Positions 11,942-21,034 are shown, counted from the stretch's first letter. The stretch: 64,000 nucleotides of DNA from Immundisolibacter cernigliae (GCF_001697225.1 NZ_CP014671.1:1426001-1490000); one strand, 5' to 3'. Notes: generated by a model from the sequence alone, not told the origin. Numbers and translations: made by a program.

Positions 11942-13699
11942 TCATGCGACCACCACCTCCCGGAACATGCCCGCGGCCATGTGATAGAGCAGGTGGCAGT
12001 GGAAGGCCCAGCGCCCCGGCGCGTCGGCGGTCACCGCGAAGCTGAGGCGCTGCGCCGGCTGCACCGAGACGGTGTGCTTGCGCACCTGGAAGCGGCCGTG
12101 CGGCGATTCGACCTCGCTCCACATGCCGTGCAGGTGCATCGGGTGCGCCATGGTCGAGTCGTTGACCAGCACGATGCGCAGCCGCTCGCCGTGACGGAAG
12201 TGGATCGGCTTGGCGTCGTTGAGCTTGACGCCGTCCAGCGACCACATGAAGCGTTCCATGTTGCCGGTCAGGTGCAGCTCCAGCTCGCGCTGTGGCGGGC
12301 GGTGATCGAGCGCACCGCCGGGTGTGCGCAGGTCGGCGTAGGTCAGCACGCGGCGGCCGTTGTTGCGCAGGCCTGCGCCGGGGTCGTCGAGATTGGCGCG
12401 CGGGTAGTCCACGCGCATGTCGGTGCCGGGGCCGTATTCGGTGCGCGCATGGCGCGCCTTGGCGGGCATCTCGACCATGCCGTGGCCGGCGTGGCCTTCG
12501 GGCATGCCGGACATCGCCGGCATCGCCACCATCGCGCCCATCATGTCCACCGGATCGAGCCAGACCCGCGGGTCCGGCGCCGGCACCTCGGCCTCCATGC
12601 CGGCGCGCGGCGCCAGCGTGCCGCGCGCGTAGCCGCTGCGGTCCATGGCCTGCGCGAAGATCGTGTAGGCGCGATCGTCCGGCAGGCGCACGATCACGTC
12701 GTAGGTCTCGCCGGGACCGATGCGGAACTCGTCCACCTCGACCGGCTCGACCGGCTGGCCGTCGGTACCCACGATCGTGAGCTTGAGGCCGGGGATGCGC
12801 ACGTCGAAGAAGGTCGCGGTGCCGGCGCCGATGAAGCGCAGGCGCACGCGCTCGCCCGGCTTGGCCAGCGCCGTCCAGTTGCCGGCCGGCGGCGCGCCGT
12901 TCATCAGGTAGGTGTAGGTGGCCGCGGATACGTCGCTGTAGTCCGTCGGATTCATGCGCGAGCGGTTCCACATGCGGCGCTTGTCGACGGCGGCGCGCAG
13001 GCCCAGCTGTTTCGCGTCGTCGAGGAAATCGCCGACGGTGGGCTGCGCGAAGTTGTAGTAGCCGCCCATCTTCTTCAGGTTCAGGAACACCTGCAGCGGG
13101 TTCTCGTCGGTCCAGTCCGCCAGGATCACCGGATAGTCGCGCTCGGCGACGACCGGGTCGGGCATCCGCGGCTCGACGATCAGCGCGCCGTAGAGACCGG
13201 TCTGCTCGTACAGCGTGTGCGCGTGATACCAGTAGGTGCCGCTCTGCTTCAGCGTGAACCGGTAGGTGAACGTCTCGCCCGGCGCGATGCCGGGGAAGCT
13301 GATGCCGGGTACACCGTCCATCTCCGGCGGCACGATCACGCCGTGCCAGTGGATCGTCGTCATCTCGGGCAGGCGGTTGGTGACGCGCAAGGTCACGGTG
13401 TCGCCTTCGCGAACCCGCAGCACCGGGCCGGGCAGCCGGCCGTTGACGACGGTGGCGCTGCGCGCCTGCCCGGTGAAGTTCACCGGCAGCTCGTCGACCG
13501 TCAGATCGAAATCGGTGCCGCGCAGTTCGGCCGGGCCGGCCGACGCGGCCAGCGCCCAGGCGTTGCGTACGTGGGCGCCTGCCGCAGCCAGCGCTGCCAG
13601 TGCCGTGAGGCCCTGCACGAAGCGTCGCCGGCTGGCCGAGGGCAGAGCGAGCGAATCGCTCACGCCAAGGCGTCGCGCCCGTTTATTCCTGTTCTTCAT
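11942..13699 (-). CDS. copA: Multicopper oxidase, copper-resistance CopA family
   Basis: 585 aa periplasmic cuproxidase that oxidises Cu(I). Tat signal SRRRFVQGLTALAALAAAG (about 23-41). Copper ligands in order: TTIHWHGVIV, GTYWYHAHTLYEQ, MAHPMHLHGMW, and FHCHLLYHMAAGMF (T1 site). A Met-rich loop (MMGAMVAMPAMSGMPEGHAG) sits before the last cupredoxin domain, as in PcoA/CopA. An in-frame ATG eight codons upstream (13723) is possible; neither has a strong Shine-Dalgarno. The chosen start overlaps the DUF1269 end by 17 nt and the stop overlaps copB by ATGA. Confidence 0.93.
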   Translation of the reverse strand: MKNRNKRARRLGVSDSLALPSASRRRFVQGLTALAALAAAGAHVRNAWALAASAGPAELRGTDFDLTVDELPVNFTGQARSATVVNGRLPGPVLRVREGDTVTLRVTNRLPEMTTIHWHGVIVPPEMDGVPGISFPGIAPGETFTYRFTLKQSGTYWYHAHTLYEQTGLYGALIVEPRMPDPVVAERDYPVILADWTDENPLQVFLNLKKMGGYYNFAQPTVGDFLDDAKQLGLRAAVDKRRMWNRSRMNPTDYSDVSAATYTYLMNGAPPAGNWTALAKPGERVRLRFIGAGTATFFDVRIPGLKLTIVGTDGQPVEPVEVDEFRIGPGETYDVIVRLPDDRAYTIFAQAMDRSGYARGTLAPRAGMEAEVPAPDPRVWLDPVDMMGAMVAMPAMSGMPEGHAGHGMVEMPAKARHARTEYGPGTDMRVDYPRANLDDPGAGLRNNGRRVLTYADLRTPGGALDHRPPQRELELHLTGNMERFMWSLDGVKLNDAKPIHFRHGERLRIVLVNDSTMAHPMHLHGMWSEVESPHGRFQVRKHTVSVQPAQRLSFAVTADAPGRWAFHCHLLYHMAAGMFREVVVA

Positions 13700-14216
13700 T
13701 GGATTGGGCGATGGCGGCCGCATTGGTCTGCACGGCCTGCTGCAGCCGCGCCTCGATGTCGGCCGGCAGCGAAGTCTTGATGATCTGCCCGCCCGTGCCT
13801 TCGAGCGCGGCGATCACCTTGTCGGTGGTCATCGAGCGGGCGAGCACGAACAGCGCCGAGCAGCAGGGCTCGACTTCCTTGCTCAGCGCGCGGATGAAGT
13901 CGTCGTTGATGCCGAAGTCGGCGAAATAGCCGCTCAGTGCGCCGATCCCGGCGCCGGCCGCGCCGCCCACGACCATCCCGAGCGGCCCGGCGAAGATGAG
14001 GCCGATCAGGATTCCCCAGAAGCTGCCGCCCCACGCGCCCGAAGCAGCGAGATTGACCGACTGCTGCAGGGTTAGCCTGCCCTTCTCGTTGCGGCGCACG
14101 ACGACGGCGTCGTCCAGGTCGATCAGATACTCCTCCTCCAGGTCACGCAGCCGATCCAGCGTCTTCGCGGCAGCGTCCGGCTGGTGCTTGTAGATCACGG
14201 CAATCAGGGTTTTCAT
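13683..14216 (-). CDS. DUF1269 domain protein
   Basis: 177 aa. A soluble N-terminal domain opening MKTLIAVIYKHQPDAA, then a Gly-rich double hydrophobic segment (about 60-95: WGGSFWGILIGLIFAGPLG onward), then a C-terminal domain with ALEGTGGQIIKTSLPADIE. This arrangement is the DUF1269 family, membrane proteins of unknown function often found with stress genes. ATGA overlap with the DUF5676 stop. Belongs to the copper operon by position. Confidence 0.85.
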   Translation of the reverse strand: MKTLIAVIYKHQPDAAAKTLDRLRDLEEEYLIDLDDAVVVRRNEKGRLTLQQSVNLAASGAWGGSFWGILIGLIFAGPLGMVVGGAAGAGIGALSGYFADFGINDDFIRALSKEVEPCCSALFVLARSMTTDKVIAALEGTGGQIIKTSLPADIEARLQQAVQTNAAAIAQSNEEQE

Positions 14217-14566
14217 GGCAGGGTTCCTCGGGTTGAATGAAGGGATGGGCGGCGCGGCTCCGGCCCATTGGCGGAGTGTTCGGAAGCGGAGTGCAGGTCA
14301 GGCATCGGCGCGCCCCCGTAGCGCCGGTGCAAGGCGTTGTGGATCGGGCAGTACACGAGCCCGGCGTAGGCGCCGTAGAGGAAGCTCTCGGCCAGGCCGA
14401 GCAGGAAGCCCCACCAGGTCAGCCAGCGGAACGCCGGCAGCAGCGCCTCCAGTACGGCTTTCATGTGCAGGCCCTCCGGCGCGACGAGACCCCAGATCAC
14501 GCAGACGACGAACGTGATCGCGGCGAACAGGCCCAGCGCCCAGCTCACGAGCTTGGTGTTCAACAT
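14213..14566 (-). CDS. DUF5676-like small membrane protein
   Basis: 117 aa with two or three hydrophobic segments; signature FRWLTWWGFLLGLAESFLYG then AYAGLVYCPIHNALHRRYGG. Start is the internal ATG at 14566 (MLNTKLVSWALGLF), ten nt after the DUF2933 stop. A truncated, frameshifted relative lies at 38787-39003 and keeps the same core. Family seen near copper ATPases; function unknown. Confidence 0.75.
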   Translation of the reverse strand: MLNTKLVSWALGLFAAITFVVCVIWGLVAPEGLHMKAVLEALLPAFRWLTWWGFLLGLAESFLYGAYAGLVYCPIHNALHRRYGGAPMPDLHSASEHSANGPEPRRPSLHSTRGTLP

Positions 14567-14576
14567 GGCGGGCGCC

Positions 14577-14738
14577 TCAGTGCTGGTGACCGGACGGCGG
14601 CGGGTCGTCGTCGCGGGGTCGGCGGCCTGCGCCGCCATGGCCACCATGACCGCCGTGGCCGCCATGCCCGAACAGGTGCATCGCGATGAACGCGACGAAG
14701 ATCAGGATCCAGAACCAGTTTTGCGTCAGCCATTCCAT
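14577..14738 (-). CDS. Small His/Gly-rich membrane peptide (DUF2933-like)
   Basis: 53 aa: one membrane helix (MEWLTQNWFWILIFVAFIAM) followed by repeated HGG units (about 24-36) and a polar tail. This is the DUF2933-type layout, a probable metal-buffering peptide of the inner membrane. Overlaps the upstream membrane protein by 13 nt. A longer relative begins the operon at 20828. Confidence 0.7.
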   Translation of the reverse strand: MEWLTQNWFWILIFVAFIAMHLFGHGGHGGHGGHGGAGRRPRDDDPPPSGHQH

Positions 14739-15220
14739 GAGGAAGCTCCTTTCAGGGGTTGCGGCTTGGGGGTGGCGCTCAGCCGCAGCGTCAGCGCGCG
14801 TGCCAGGCCGAAGCTCAGGGGAAACAGCAGGACCAGCTGCAGCACCGGCAGCAGCGAGACCGGCGTCGCCGGCAGTCGCGGCGCGCGCGCGGTGTAGCGC
14901 CACCAGTGCATCGCCAGCGCGTGCAGCTCGACCGCCACGCTGAGTGCGAGCGCCAGACCCAGCAGCGACAGCCAGACGCGCGGCGTCCAGCGCTGCAGCG
15001 GCCAGCGCGGGTTCCAGCTCACGAGCGCGGTGCCGAGCCAGGCGAGAGCGGTGAGCACGAGATCGCCCAGCGTTGCGCTCAGCATCGCGGCCATCGACGC
15101 CGGCGCACGCAGGTGTACGAAGAAGGCCTCGCACTGCACGTACTCCCAGATGAAGTGCAGCACGAAGCTGACCAGCGCCAGCGCCGGCCAGAAAACCCAC
15201 ATGGCGGATCGGCGGGACAT
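14726..15220 (-). CDS. Multi-pass membrane protein of unknown function
   Basis: 164 aa with about four to five hydrophobic segments (MWVFWPALALVSFVLHFIWE first). No conserved motif is recognised. Two nt separate it from the copper ATPase stop, and it overlaps the next small gene, so it is co-translated with copper genes. Possibly an ATPase accessory; nothing in the sequence shows which metal or substrate. Confidence 0.65.
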   Translation of the reverse strand: MSRRSAMWVFWPALALVSFVLHFIWEYVQCEAFFVHLRAPASMAAMLSATLGDLVLTALAWLGTALVSWNPRWPLQRWTPRVWLSLLGLALALSVAVELHALAMHWWRYTARAPRLPATPVSLLPVLQLVLLFPLSFGLARALTLRLSATPKPQPLKGASSWNG

Positions 15221-15222
15221 GA

Positions 15223-17601
15223 TCAGTGCGCCGCGACGGCGGACGGCGCGGACGGCGCCGGCGCATCGGCCTGCGCCAGCCGCAAGCGCTTCAGCAGGAG
15301 CGCGTTGACGGCGACCAGCACGGTGCTGCCGGACATCGACAGCGCGGCGATCTCCGGCGACAGCGTCAGCGGATACAGCACGCCGGCGGCGAGCGGAAAC
15401 GCGATGACGTTGTAGCCGGCGGCCCACCACAGGTTCTGGTGCATCTTGCGGTAGGTCGCGCGCGAGATCTCGATCGCCTTGACCACGTCGAGCGGGTCGC
15501 TCTTCATCAGCACCACGTCGGCGCTTTCCATCGCCACGTCGGTGCCGGCGCCGATCGCAAAGCCGACGTCGGCCTGCGTCAGCGCCGGTGCGTCGTTGAC
15601 GCCGTCCCCGACCATGCCGACCTTCTTGCCCTGCGCCTGCAGCTCCCTGACCTTGTCGGCCTTCTGCCCCGGCAGCACGTCGGCGAGCACGATGTCGATG
15701 CCCAGCTCCGCGGCGACGCGCTCGGCAGTGCCGCGGTTGTCGCCGGTGAGCATCGCCACCTGGACGCCGCGCTCGTGCAGGCGCGCGATCGTCGCCTTCG
15801 ATGTCGGCCGCGGCGCGTCGGCGATCGCGATCAGTCCGACGAGCGCGTTGCCGCGTGCGACGTGCACGACGGTGCGGCCGGCGCCCTGCAGTTCGCGCGC
15901 GCGATCGCCCAGCTCGCCGATGCCCACGTTCTCCGACTCCATGAGCTTGCGGTTGCCGATCAGCACGCGCTGGCCGCCGATGGTGGCGACCGCACCCATG
16001 CCGTCGTGATTGCGGAAGCCCTCGGGTCGGGTCAGCGGCAGGTTCTTCGCGCGTTCCAGAATCGCCCTGGCCAGCGGGTGCTCGGAGGATTGTTCCGCCG
16101 AGGCGGCCAGCGTCAGCAGCTCATCGGTCGTGACGCCGTCGGCGGGCACCACCGCGACGACGCGCGGCTCGCCCATCGTCAGCGTGCCGGTCTTGTCGAA
16201 GATGACGACGTTCAGTTTCGTCGCCTCCTCCAGCGCCGACGCGTTCTTGATCAGAATGCCGTGCCTGGCGCCCAGGCCGGTGCCGACCATCACCGCCATC
16301 GGCATCGCCAGGCCCAGCGCATCGGGGCAGGCGATCACGAGCACGGTGATGGTCAGCGTCATCGCCAGCAGCACGGTCTGGCCGATGACGAAAAACCAGA
16401 CGCCGAAGGTCAGCAGCGCGACGACGATCGCCGCCCACACCAGCCACTGCGCGGCGCGGTCGGCGAGCAGCTGCGCCGGCGCCTTCGAGTTCTGCGCCTC
16501 CTGCACCAGCTTGACGATCTGCGCCAGCGCCGTGTCGGCACCGACCTTGGTCGCCTTGAAGCGGAACGCGCCGCTCTTGTTGATGGTCGCGCCGATGACG
16601 GCGTCGCCGGGCTTCTTCTTCACCGGCATCGACTCGCCCGTCAGCATCGACTCGTCGACCTGCGACTCGCCTTCGAGCACGACACCGTCGACCGGAATCT
16701 TGCCGCCGGGCCGGACGATCACGGTCTCGCCCAGCAGCACCTCGGCCGTCGCAACCTCGACCTCGCGGCCGTCGCGCAGCACGACCGCCTTGGGCGGCGA
16801 CAGGTTGAGCAGCGCCTTGACCGCCTCGGAGGCGCCGGCGCGGGCGCGCATCTCCAGCCAGTGGCCGAGCAGGATGAATACCAGCAGCACGGCTGCGGCC
16901 TCGAAGAACTGCGGGCCCGGAAACAGAAAGGTCGCGCCGACGCTGTAGAGGTAGCCGGCGCCGACCGACAGCACGACCAGCGTCGACATGTTGACCGCGC
17001 CGTTGCGCAGCGCCCGCAGCGCGTCGGTCACGAACGGCCAGGCCGGCCACAGGATTGCGCCGCTGGCCAGCACGAACAGGAACAGGTTCAGGTTCATGCC
17101 CAGGGGCGGCTTCAGCGTCGGCAAGTCCATGCCCATCGGGGCGGCGAGGAAGATCGGCACGCTGAACAGCAGGCAGACGAGGAAGCGGTTGCGCAGGTCG
17201 CGCACCATCGCCTGCATGTCGCCGCCGCCGTGGTGCATGCCCTCATGACCGGCGTGTTCCGGCGCGACGGCGTGCTTCGCCGGTTCGTGCGCCGCATGCT
17301 TTGCCTGGGCGTGCTCTGCGTGAGCGTGCGTGGCGTGCGCATGTGCCGCGCGCGCCGGTAGCTCGTGATCGCAGACGTGCTCGGGCACCGACTCGCCGCG
17401 GCAGTGGTGGCCGCAGGCACGGATGACGTCCGCCAGCGCAGCGGCGCTGGTGCTGGCTTCGTCGTAGCGCACGGTCGCGCTGCCGCTGACCGCATTGACG
17501 TGTGCTTCGGCGACGCCGGGGACGCGATTGAGCTGTTTTTCGACGCCCAGACCGCTCATCGCGCCGAGCAGGCCGGATACTTCCAGCGTGGTGGTTTTCA
17601 T
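15223..17601 (-). CDS. Copper-type P1B ATPase with CPD motif
   Basis: 792 aa heavy-metal exporter of the inner membrane. N-terminal HMA-like domain (1-70) lacks the CxxC pair ([11 protein letters not shown] where GMTCxxC is expected). A His-rich linker follows (about 85-125), then eight predicted helices. The transmembrane metal motif is [10 protein letters not shown] (C425-P-D427) rather than CPC or CPH. Phosphorylation site DKTGTLT (D469), nucleotide-domain SEHPLARA, hinge [10 protein letters not shown]. All catalytic parts are intact. Start ATG at 17601 overlaps the chimera stop by ATGA. Copper is inferred from the CopA/CopB neighbours; the altered motifs leave the metal or oxidation state open. 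Confidence 0.93.
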   Translation of the reverse strand: MKTTTLEVSGLLGAMSGLGVEKQLNRVPGVAEAHVNAVSGSATVRYDEASTSAAALADVIRACGHHCRGESVPEHVCDHELPARAAHAHATHAHAEHAQAKHAAHEPAKHAVAPEHAGHEGMHHGGGDMQAMVRDLRNRFLVCLLFSVPIFLAAPMGMDLPTLKPPLGMNLNLFLFVLASGAILWPAWPFVTDALRALRNGAVNMSTLVVLSVGAGYLYSVGATFLFPGPQFFEAAAVLLVFILLGHWLEMRARAGASEAVKALLNLSPPKAVVLRDGREVEVATAEVLLGETVIVRPGGKIPVDGVVLEGESQVDESMLTGESMPVKKKPGDAVIGATINKSGAFRFKATKVGADTALAQIVKLVQEAQNSKAPAQLLADRAAQWLVWAAIVVALLTFGVWFFVIGQTVLLAMTLTITVLVIACPDALGLAMPMAVMVGTGLGARHGILIKNASALEEATKLNVVIFDKTGTLTMGEPRVVAVVPADGVTTDELLTLAASAEQSSEHPLARAILERAKNLPLTRPEGFRNHDGMGAVATIGGQRVLIGNRKLMESENVGIGELGDRARELQGAGRTVVHVARGNALVGLIAIADAPRPTSKATIARLHERGVQVAMLTGDNRGTAERVAAELGIDIVLADVLPGQKADKVRELQAQGKKVGMVGDGVNDAPALTQADVGFAIGAGTDVAMESADVVLMKSDPLDVVKAIEISRATYRKMHQNLWWAAGYNVIAFPLAAGVLYPLTLSPEIAALSMSGSTVLVAVNALLLKRLRLAQADAPAPSAPSAVAAH

Positions 17602-18020
17602 GAAGTGCTCCTGAGCGAAGATGCAGTCGGCGCCAACAGCTCGCGCACGGCGTCGGCGATGCGCGGATGCAAGTCGATGACGAGCAGCGGGCTGCGGTCG
17701 CGCCAGCGCTCGACCTGCGGCACTGAAACCTCGCCCTCGCGGTCGCCGTGACGCTGCTTGTCGACAACGGCGAACGGGCAGCACGCGAGACGCGCGACCC
17801 ATTGCGCGGACTCCGAGTCCGGACCCAGCAGCAGCGGCGCGTCGACGTTCGCGGCGATCCACTCGACGGTGGAAGCTGCGGCCGCGACGCCCCGCGATTG
17901 CGCCGCGAAGCCTTCGAAACGGCAGATGGCGCAGTCCGCGTGCATGTAGATCATCGGCTCCTGGTAGGTGTCGATGCCCAGGCGTCTGAGCGCGAGCTGC
18001 GGATGAGACGGTGCGTTCAT
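17598..18020 (-). CDS. Chimeric remnant: DeoA-like N-terminus fused to PRPP-synthetase pieces
   Basis: 140 aa. Residues 1-43 ([20 protein letters not shown], then [14 protein letters not shown]) match the start of the bacterial/archaeal thymidine (AMP) phosphorylase family. Residues about 50-113 ([46 protein letters not shown]) match the middle of ribose-phosphate pyrophosphokinase, and 114-130 ([16 protein letters not shown]) look like its C-terminus. Both catalytic centres are absent, including the PRPP loop that should follow PLLV. Frames join without a stop, so a stable protein could exist, but it is best read as a product of two deletions across adjacent deoA and prs genes. ATGA overlaps on both sides keep it in the operon. 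Confidence 0.75.
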   Translation of the reverse strand: MNAPSHPQLALRRLGIDTYQEPMIYMHADCAICRFEGFAAQSRGVAAAASTVEWIAANVDAPLLLGPDSESAQWVARLACCPFAVVDKQRHGDREGEVSVPQVERWRDRSPLLVIDLHPRIADAVRELLAPTASSLRSTS

Positions 18021-19390
18021 CGCGTGCTCCCGGCGAGCTCGACCTGCTCGCGGTAGTCGGGCACGCGGCAGCGCCAGCCCAGCGTCTCCTCGATGTGCAC
18101 GCGCATCGCGTCGGCGGCGCCGGGTTCGCCGTGGGTGATGAAGGTCCGCTTGGGCGGCGTCCTGAAGCCGCGCAGCCAGTCGAGCGTCTCGGCGTAGTCG
18201 GCGTGTGCCGACAGATTGCTGATCTGCGCGATCTCGGCGCGCACGGCGACGTACTCGCCGAAGACCTTGATCGACTCGGCGCCCGCGAGCATCGCTGCAC
18301 CGCGTGTGCCGCCAGCCTGGAAGCCGGCGAACACGATCGTGTTCTTCGCGTCCGGTGCGAACGCGCGCAGGTGATGCACGACGCGCCCGCCGGTGGCCAT
18401 GCCGCTGCCGGCGATGATGACCATCGGTCCCTCACGGCGATTCAGCGCCTTGGAGTCCTCGACCGAATTGACGTAGCTAGCGGCGTGGCACATCGCCTGG
18501 CACTCGTCCGGACTCAGCCGGTGCTCGACGCGATGGCGGTGGTAGACCGCGGTTACGTCCTGCGCCATAGGGCTGTTGAGATACACCGGCAGCGTAGCCG
18601 GGATCGTGCCTTCGCTCTTGAGGCGGTGGATGCACCACAGCAGATGTTGGGTGCGGCCGACGGCGAAGGAGGGGATGACGACGACGCCGTCGCGCGCGAT
18701 CGTGCGCACAATGACCTCGCCCAGCTCGCGGTGCGCGTCGGTCGGTTCGTGCAGCCGGTTGCCGTAGGTGGACTCGACGACCAGGTAGTCCGCCTGCTCC
18801 ACGGCTTCCGGCGCGTGCATGATCGGGTCGTGAGGCCGGCCGAGGTCGCCGGTGAACAGCAGCGACGACGTGCCGTCGTCGATGTGCACGAAGCTGCTGC
18901 CGAGGATGTGCCCCGCCTTGTACAGACGCAGGCTCAGGCCGGGCGCCGGCGAGAAGTCGTGGTGCAGCGCAACCGGTTCGAAGTGTTCGAGCGCCCTGAG
19001 CGCGTCCTTCTCGGTGTACAGCGGCAGCGCCGGCTTGTGCTTGCTGTAGGCGCGGCGGTTGGCGCGCTCCGCGTCCTCCTCCTGCAGCCGCCCGCTGTCC
19101 GGCAGCAGGATCTTGCACAGATCGTAAGTCGCTTCGGTGCAGTGGACCGGCCCGGCATAGCCGTTGCGGATCAGCAGCGGCAGGTAGCCGCTGTGATCCA
19201 GGTGCGCGTGCGTCAGCACGACGGCGTCGAGTGCCCGTCCTTCGAACGGCAGCGGCGACCAGTTGCGCAGGCGCAGCTGCTTGTAGCCCTGGAACAGGCC
19301 GCAATCGACCAGCACGCTCGCCTTCTCCGTGCGCACCAGATACTTCGAGCCGGTGACGGTGCCGGTGGCGCCATGGAATCCGAGTCTCAT
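18017..19390 (-). CDS. MBL-fold / beta-CASP RNA-processing-type hydrolase
   Basis: 457 aa. Metallo-beta-lactamase motif [12 protein letters not shown] (His/Asp zinc ligands 61-66), later FTGDLGRP, beta-CASP domain, and the C-terminal RNA-specificity motif [15 protein letters not shown] with [13 protein letters not shown]. This is the CPSF-like family of ribonucleases common in bacteria beside phosphoketolase and nucleotide-salvage genes. One nt after the exported-protein stop; coupled to the chimera. RNA substrate unknown. Confidence 0.9.
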   Translation of the reverse strand: MRLGFHGATGTVTGSKYLVRTEKASVLVDCGLFQGYKQLRLRNWSPLPFEGRALDAVVLTHAHLDHSGYLPLLIRNGYAGPVHCTEATYDLCKILLPDSGRLQEEDAERANRRAYSKHKPALPLYTEKDALRALEHFEPVALHHDFSPAPGLSLRLYKAGHILGSSFVHIDDGTSSLLFTGDLGRPHDPIMHAPEAVEQADYLVVESTYGNRLHEPTDAHRELGEVIVRTIARDGVVVIPSFAVGRTQHLLWCIHRLKSEGTIPATLPVYLNSPMAQDVTAVYHRHRVEHRLSPDECQAMCHAASYVNSVEDSKALNRREGPMVIIAGSGMATGGRVVHHLRAFAPDAKNTIVFAGFQAGGTRGAAMLAGAESIKVFGEYVAVRAEIAQISNLSAHADYAETLDWLRGFRTPPKRTFITHGEPGAADAMRVHIEETLGWRCRVPDYREQVELAGSTR

Positions 19391-19391
19391 G

Positions 19392-19856
19392 TCACGCGCC
19401 CGTCAGCGGATAGTCGAAGGTGACGACGGCGGTCTTGCCTTGCCCCGGACGCGTGATCTCGATGCGGATCTGCCGGCTGCCGGTTCCCGCCAGCGGCAGG
19501 TAGTTGCCGTAGCTGGTCGCGCCCGCCACCGTCATCCGTTCGAGCGCGCGTGCCGGCGCGGCGCTGCCGACCACGCGCGCCGACACCGTGGCGTCGGTGA
19601 TGCGTGCGCCGGTTGCGGCATCGAACAGCGCGATGACCACGTGTTTCTCGCCCGGGCTTTCGTGCCCGCGCCCGTGCATCTGCGACTCGGGGTGCGCGAG
19701 CGGATGTCCGCGCACCACTTCGGCGGGCATGACGCCGAAGTACACGACGAGACCCTCGGCGTAGCGCACGTAGGGATCGGCAGCGGCCTGCGCCGAAGCC
19801 ACCAGAGCCATCAGCTGCAGCGCCGCGGCCAGCATCCAGTGGTATCGCCGTTTCAT
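19392..19856 (-). CDS. Exported protein of unknown function (copy 1)
   Basis: 154 aa with a Sec signal peptide (about 1-25, cleaved after AQA). Mature part is beta-rich: VYFGVMPAEVVRGHPLAHPE, then VIALFDAATGARITDATVSA, resembling small periplasmic immunoglobulin-like domains. Contains two HP motifs and HGRGHE that could bind metal. A paralogue with the same signatures is at 37793. Overlaps the methyltransferase gene by ATGA. No family name can be given with confidence. Confidence 0.75.
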   Translation of the reverse strand: MKRRYHWMLAAALQLMALVASAQAAADPYVRYAEGLVVYFGVMPAEVVRGHPLAHPESQMHGRGHESPGEKHVVIALFDAATGARITDATVSARVVGSAAPARALERMTVAGATSYGNYLPLAGTGSRQIRIEITRPGQGKTAVVTFDYPLTGA

Positions 19857-20527
19857 GGCGCGTCTGGATGCCGGCGCTGCGCTGGTGCAGATCCCTTGCG
19901 CAGCCGGGGGAAGAACGCCGGCACGGCAGCCGCGTAGCGCTCGTACTCGGCGCCGAACTCGCGTCGGGCGTCAGCCTCCTCGCGGCGCGCGAGGCGCACA
20001 TACATGTAGACCAGGATCGGGTACATCAGCAGCGTCAGGATCGTCGGCCACTGCAGCAGAAAGCCGGTCATGACCAGCACGAAGCCGACGTACTGCGGAT
20101 GACGCAGGCGCGCGTAGGCGCCGGTCGTGGCCAGTTTTCCCGCCTTCTGTGCCGCGTGCAGCACGCGCCAGGCGGACGCGACGATCCAGAAGCCGGCGAT
20201 GATCAGCACGTTGCTGACGACGTGGAACGGGCCGAAGTGGGGGTTTCCTTTCCAGCCGAACAGCATCTCCAGCAGGTGTCCGGAGTCATGCGCGAGCCAG
20301 TCGATCTGCGGGAAGCGCGACGTCAGCCAGCCGGACAGGAAGTAGATCGTCAGCGGAAAGCCGTACATCTCGGTGAACAGCGCGAGGATGAACGCCGAGA
20401 ACGCGCCCAGGCTGCGCCAGTCGCGCGAAGTCTTCGGCGGCGCGAAGCTGAACGCGAAGTAGATGAACAGCGCCGAGTTGATCGCCACCAGCAGCCACAG
20501 GCCGTAGGCGGAGGCTTGTTCGTGCAT
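19853..20527 (-). CDS. Isoprenylcysteine carboxylmethyltransferase-family membrane protein
   Basis: 224 aa, about five hydrophobic segments. Its C-terminal half has the ICMT/phospholipid-methyltransferase signature: TTGAYARLRHPQYVGFVLVM and, later, ARREEADARREFGAEYERYA. Likely a SAM-dependent methyltransferase of the inner membrane; substrate unknown. One nt after the DUF2933 stop, second gene of the copper operon. One of three SAM-using lipid-type enzymes in the island. Confidence 0.85.
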   Translation of the reverse strand: MHEQASAYGLWLLVAINSALFIYFAFSFAPPKTSRDWRSLGAFSAFILALFTEMYGFPLTIYFLSGWLTSRFPQIDWLAHDSGHLLEMLFGWKGNPHFGPFHVVSNVLIIAGFWIVASAWRVLHAAQKAGKLATTGAYARLRHPQYVGFVLVMTGFLLQWPTILTLLMYPILVYMYVRLARREEADARREFGAEYERYAAAVPAFFPRLRKGSAPAQRRHPDAP

Positions 20528-20528
20528 G

Positions 20529-20828
20529 TTAGTTCTCCTGCTTTGGAGTGCCGGCATGCCCGGAGTGGTCCGGCGGCGTACGCTCGTCAGGGTGGCGGTG
20601 GTCGTCATGACCGCCGTGGCTGCCGTGCATGAAGAAATGCATCAGCGGGCAGGCCAGCAGCAGGCCCCAGATCAGGATGCTGCCCAGATGCGCGCGGTGT
20701 TCTGTCCAGAGGAAGTACGCGCCGATGCCGAGCAGCCCGGCGAGTCCGATGTTGAAAGCGACGCCGCCCGGCCTGGGCAGCCCGCGAGGACGATCGCCAG
20801 CGGATTGATGGTGACTGTCGTGATTCAT
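20529..20828 (-). CDS. DUF2933-like His-rich membrane protein, first gene of the copper operon
   Basis: 99 aa. Two hydrophobic segments (VAFNIGLAGLLGIGAYFLW; ILIWGLLLACPLMHFFMHG) followed by a His/Asp-rich tail (HGSHGGHDDHRH). N-terminus MNHDSHHQ. ATG at 20828 has GGAG upstream. Probable metal-binding membrane peptide. It follows the CueR-type promoter by about 130 nt. Confidence 0.75.
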   Translation of the reverse strand: MNHDSHHQSAGDRPRGLPRPGGVAFNIGLAGLLGIGAYFLWTEHRAHLGSILIWGLLLACPLMHFFMHGSHGGHDDHRHPDERTPPDHSGHAGTPKQEN

Positions 20829-20943
20829 GTGACCCTCCTGCGGCGTGGCTCGCACGCCGGGTTTCGTAAGGGGAGCTGCGGACTCGGGCACACGCTGCAG
20901 GGGAAGCGCGGAGAGCAGCGACGGAAGCGTCTCCTGCGGCAAC

Positions 20944-21034
20944 TTCCTTGTGTTGCGGTGCAGCCTAAACCTGCGCGCAGCGCACAGGTCAAGCGTTCGG
21001 GTCCCGGCGCTCGAACCCATGTTCCGGCCCTACC
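20944..21034. repeat. Copy A of a 91-bp promoter-bearing repeat
   Basis: Matches 29536-29626 with no gaps and about 10 differences (about 89%). It carries the MerR-type promoter of the copper operon, while the other copy serves merR itself. So one promoter region was copied to control a distant operon, or both derive from one ancestral divergent region. Confidence 0.85.
20962..20992 (-). promoter_or_regulatory. CueR-type promoter and operator of the copper operon
   Basis: On the minus strand: -35 TTGACC (20987-20992), a 19-bp spacer, -10 TAGGCT (20962-20967). The over-long 19-bp spacer is the hallmark of MerR-family activated promoters. A 21-bp dyad (20969-20989) lies inside it: half-sites ACCTGTGCGC and GCGCGCAGGT differ from perfect symmetry at one position. 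ACCT...AGGT ends are typical of CueR/HmrR copper sensors. Predicted activator is the MerR protein at 29014. Confidence 0.85.

Larger units (their letters stand above)
9888..11945 (-). pseudogene. copB: Copper-resistance outer-membrane protein CopB, split by an IS
   Basis: The 5' part (11945 to 11084) encodes a signal peptide (about 1-27), a Met/His/Gln-rich segment including MDMDMGAMQ, and the CopB beta-barrel from DQMAIGLFLLDEFEF to RRKFGPY. The 3' part (9997 to 9888) encodes IGYVWERSFGDTADFARADD and ends RLWW, a CopB C-terminus. Removing the element plus one 6-bp target copy leaves 972 nt that read straight through KFGPYIGYVWERSFGD, 323 aa, exactly in frame. So the insertion is recent: no other damage is seen. 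As it stands the last transmembrane strands are lost, which should block barrel assembly. Overlaps copA by ATGA and is the last gene of the copper operon. Confidence 0.93.

Noticed and set aside
15226-17361. A 711-codon plus-strand frame opposite the copper ATPase
   Set aside because: Composition shadow of a long GC-rich gene; low-complexity Arg/Gln/Asp content and no recognisable domain.
20829-20955. Riboswitch in the leader of the copper operon
   Set aside because: The leader is about 130 nt but no known metal or cofactor riboswitch pattern could be made out.
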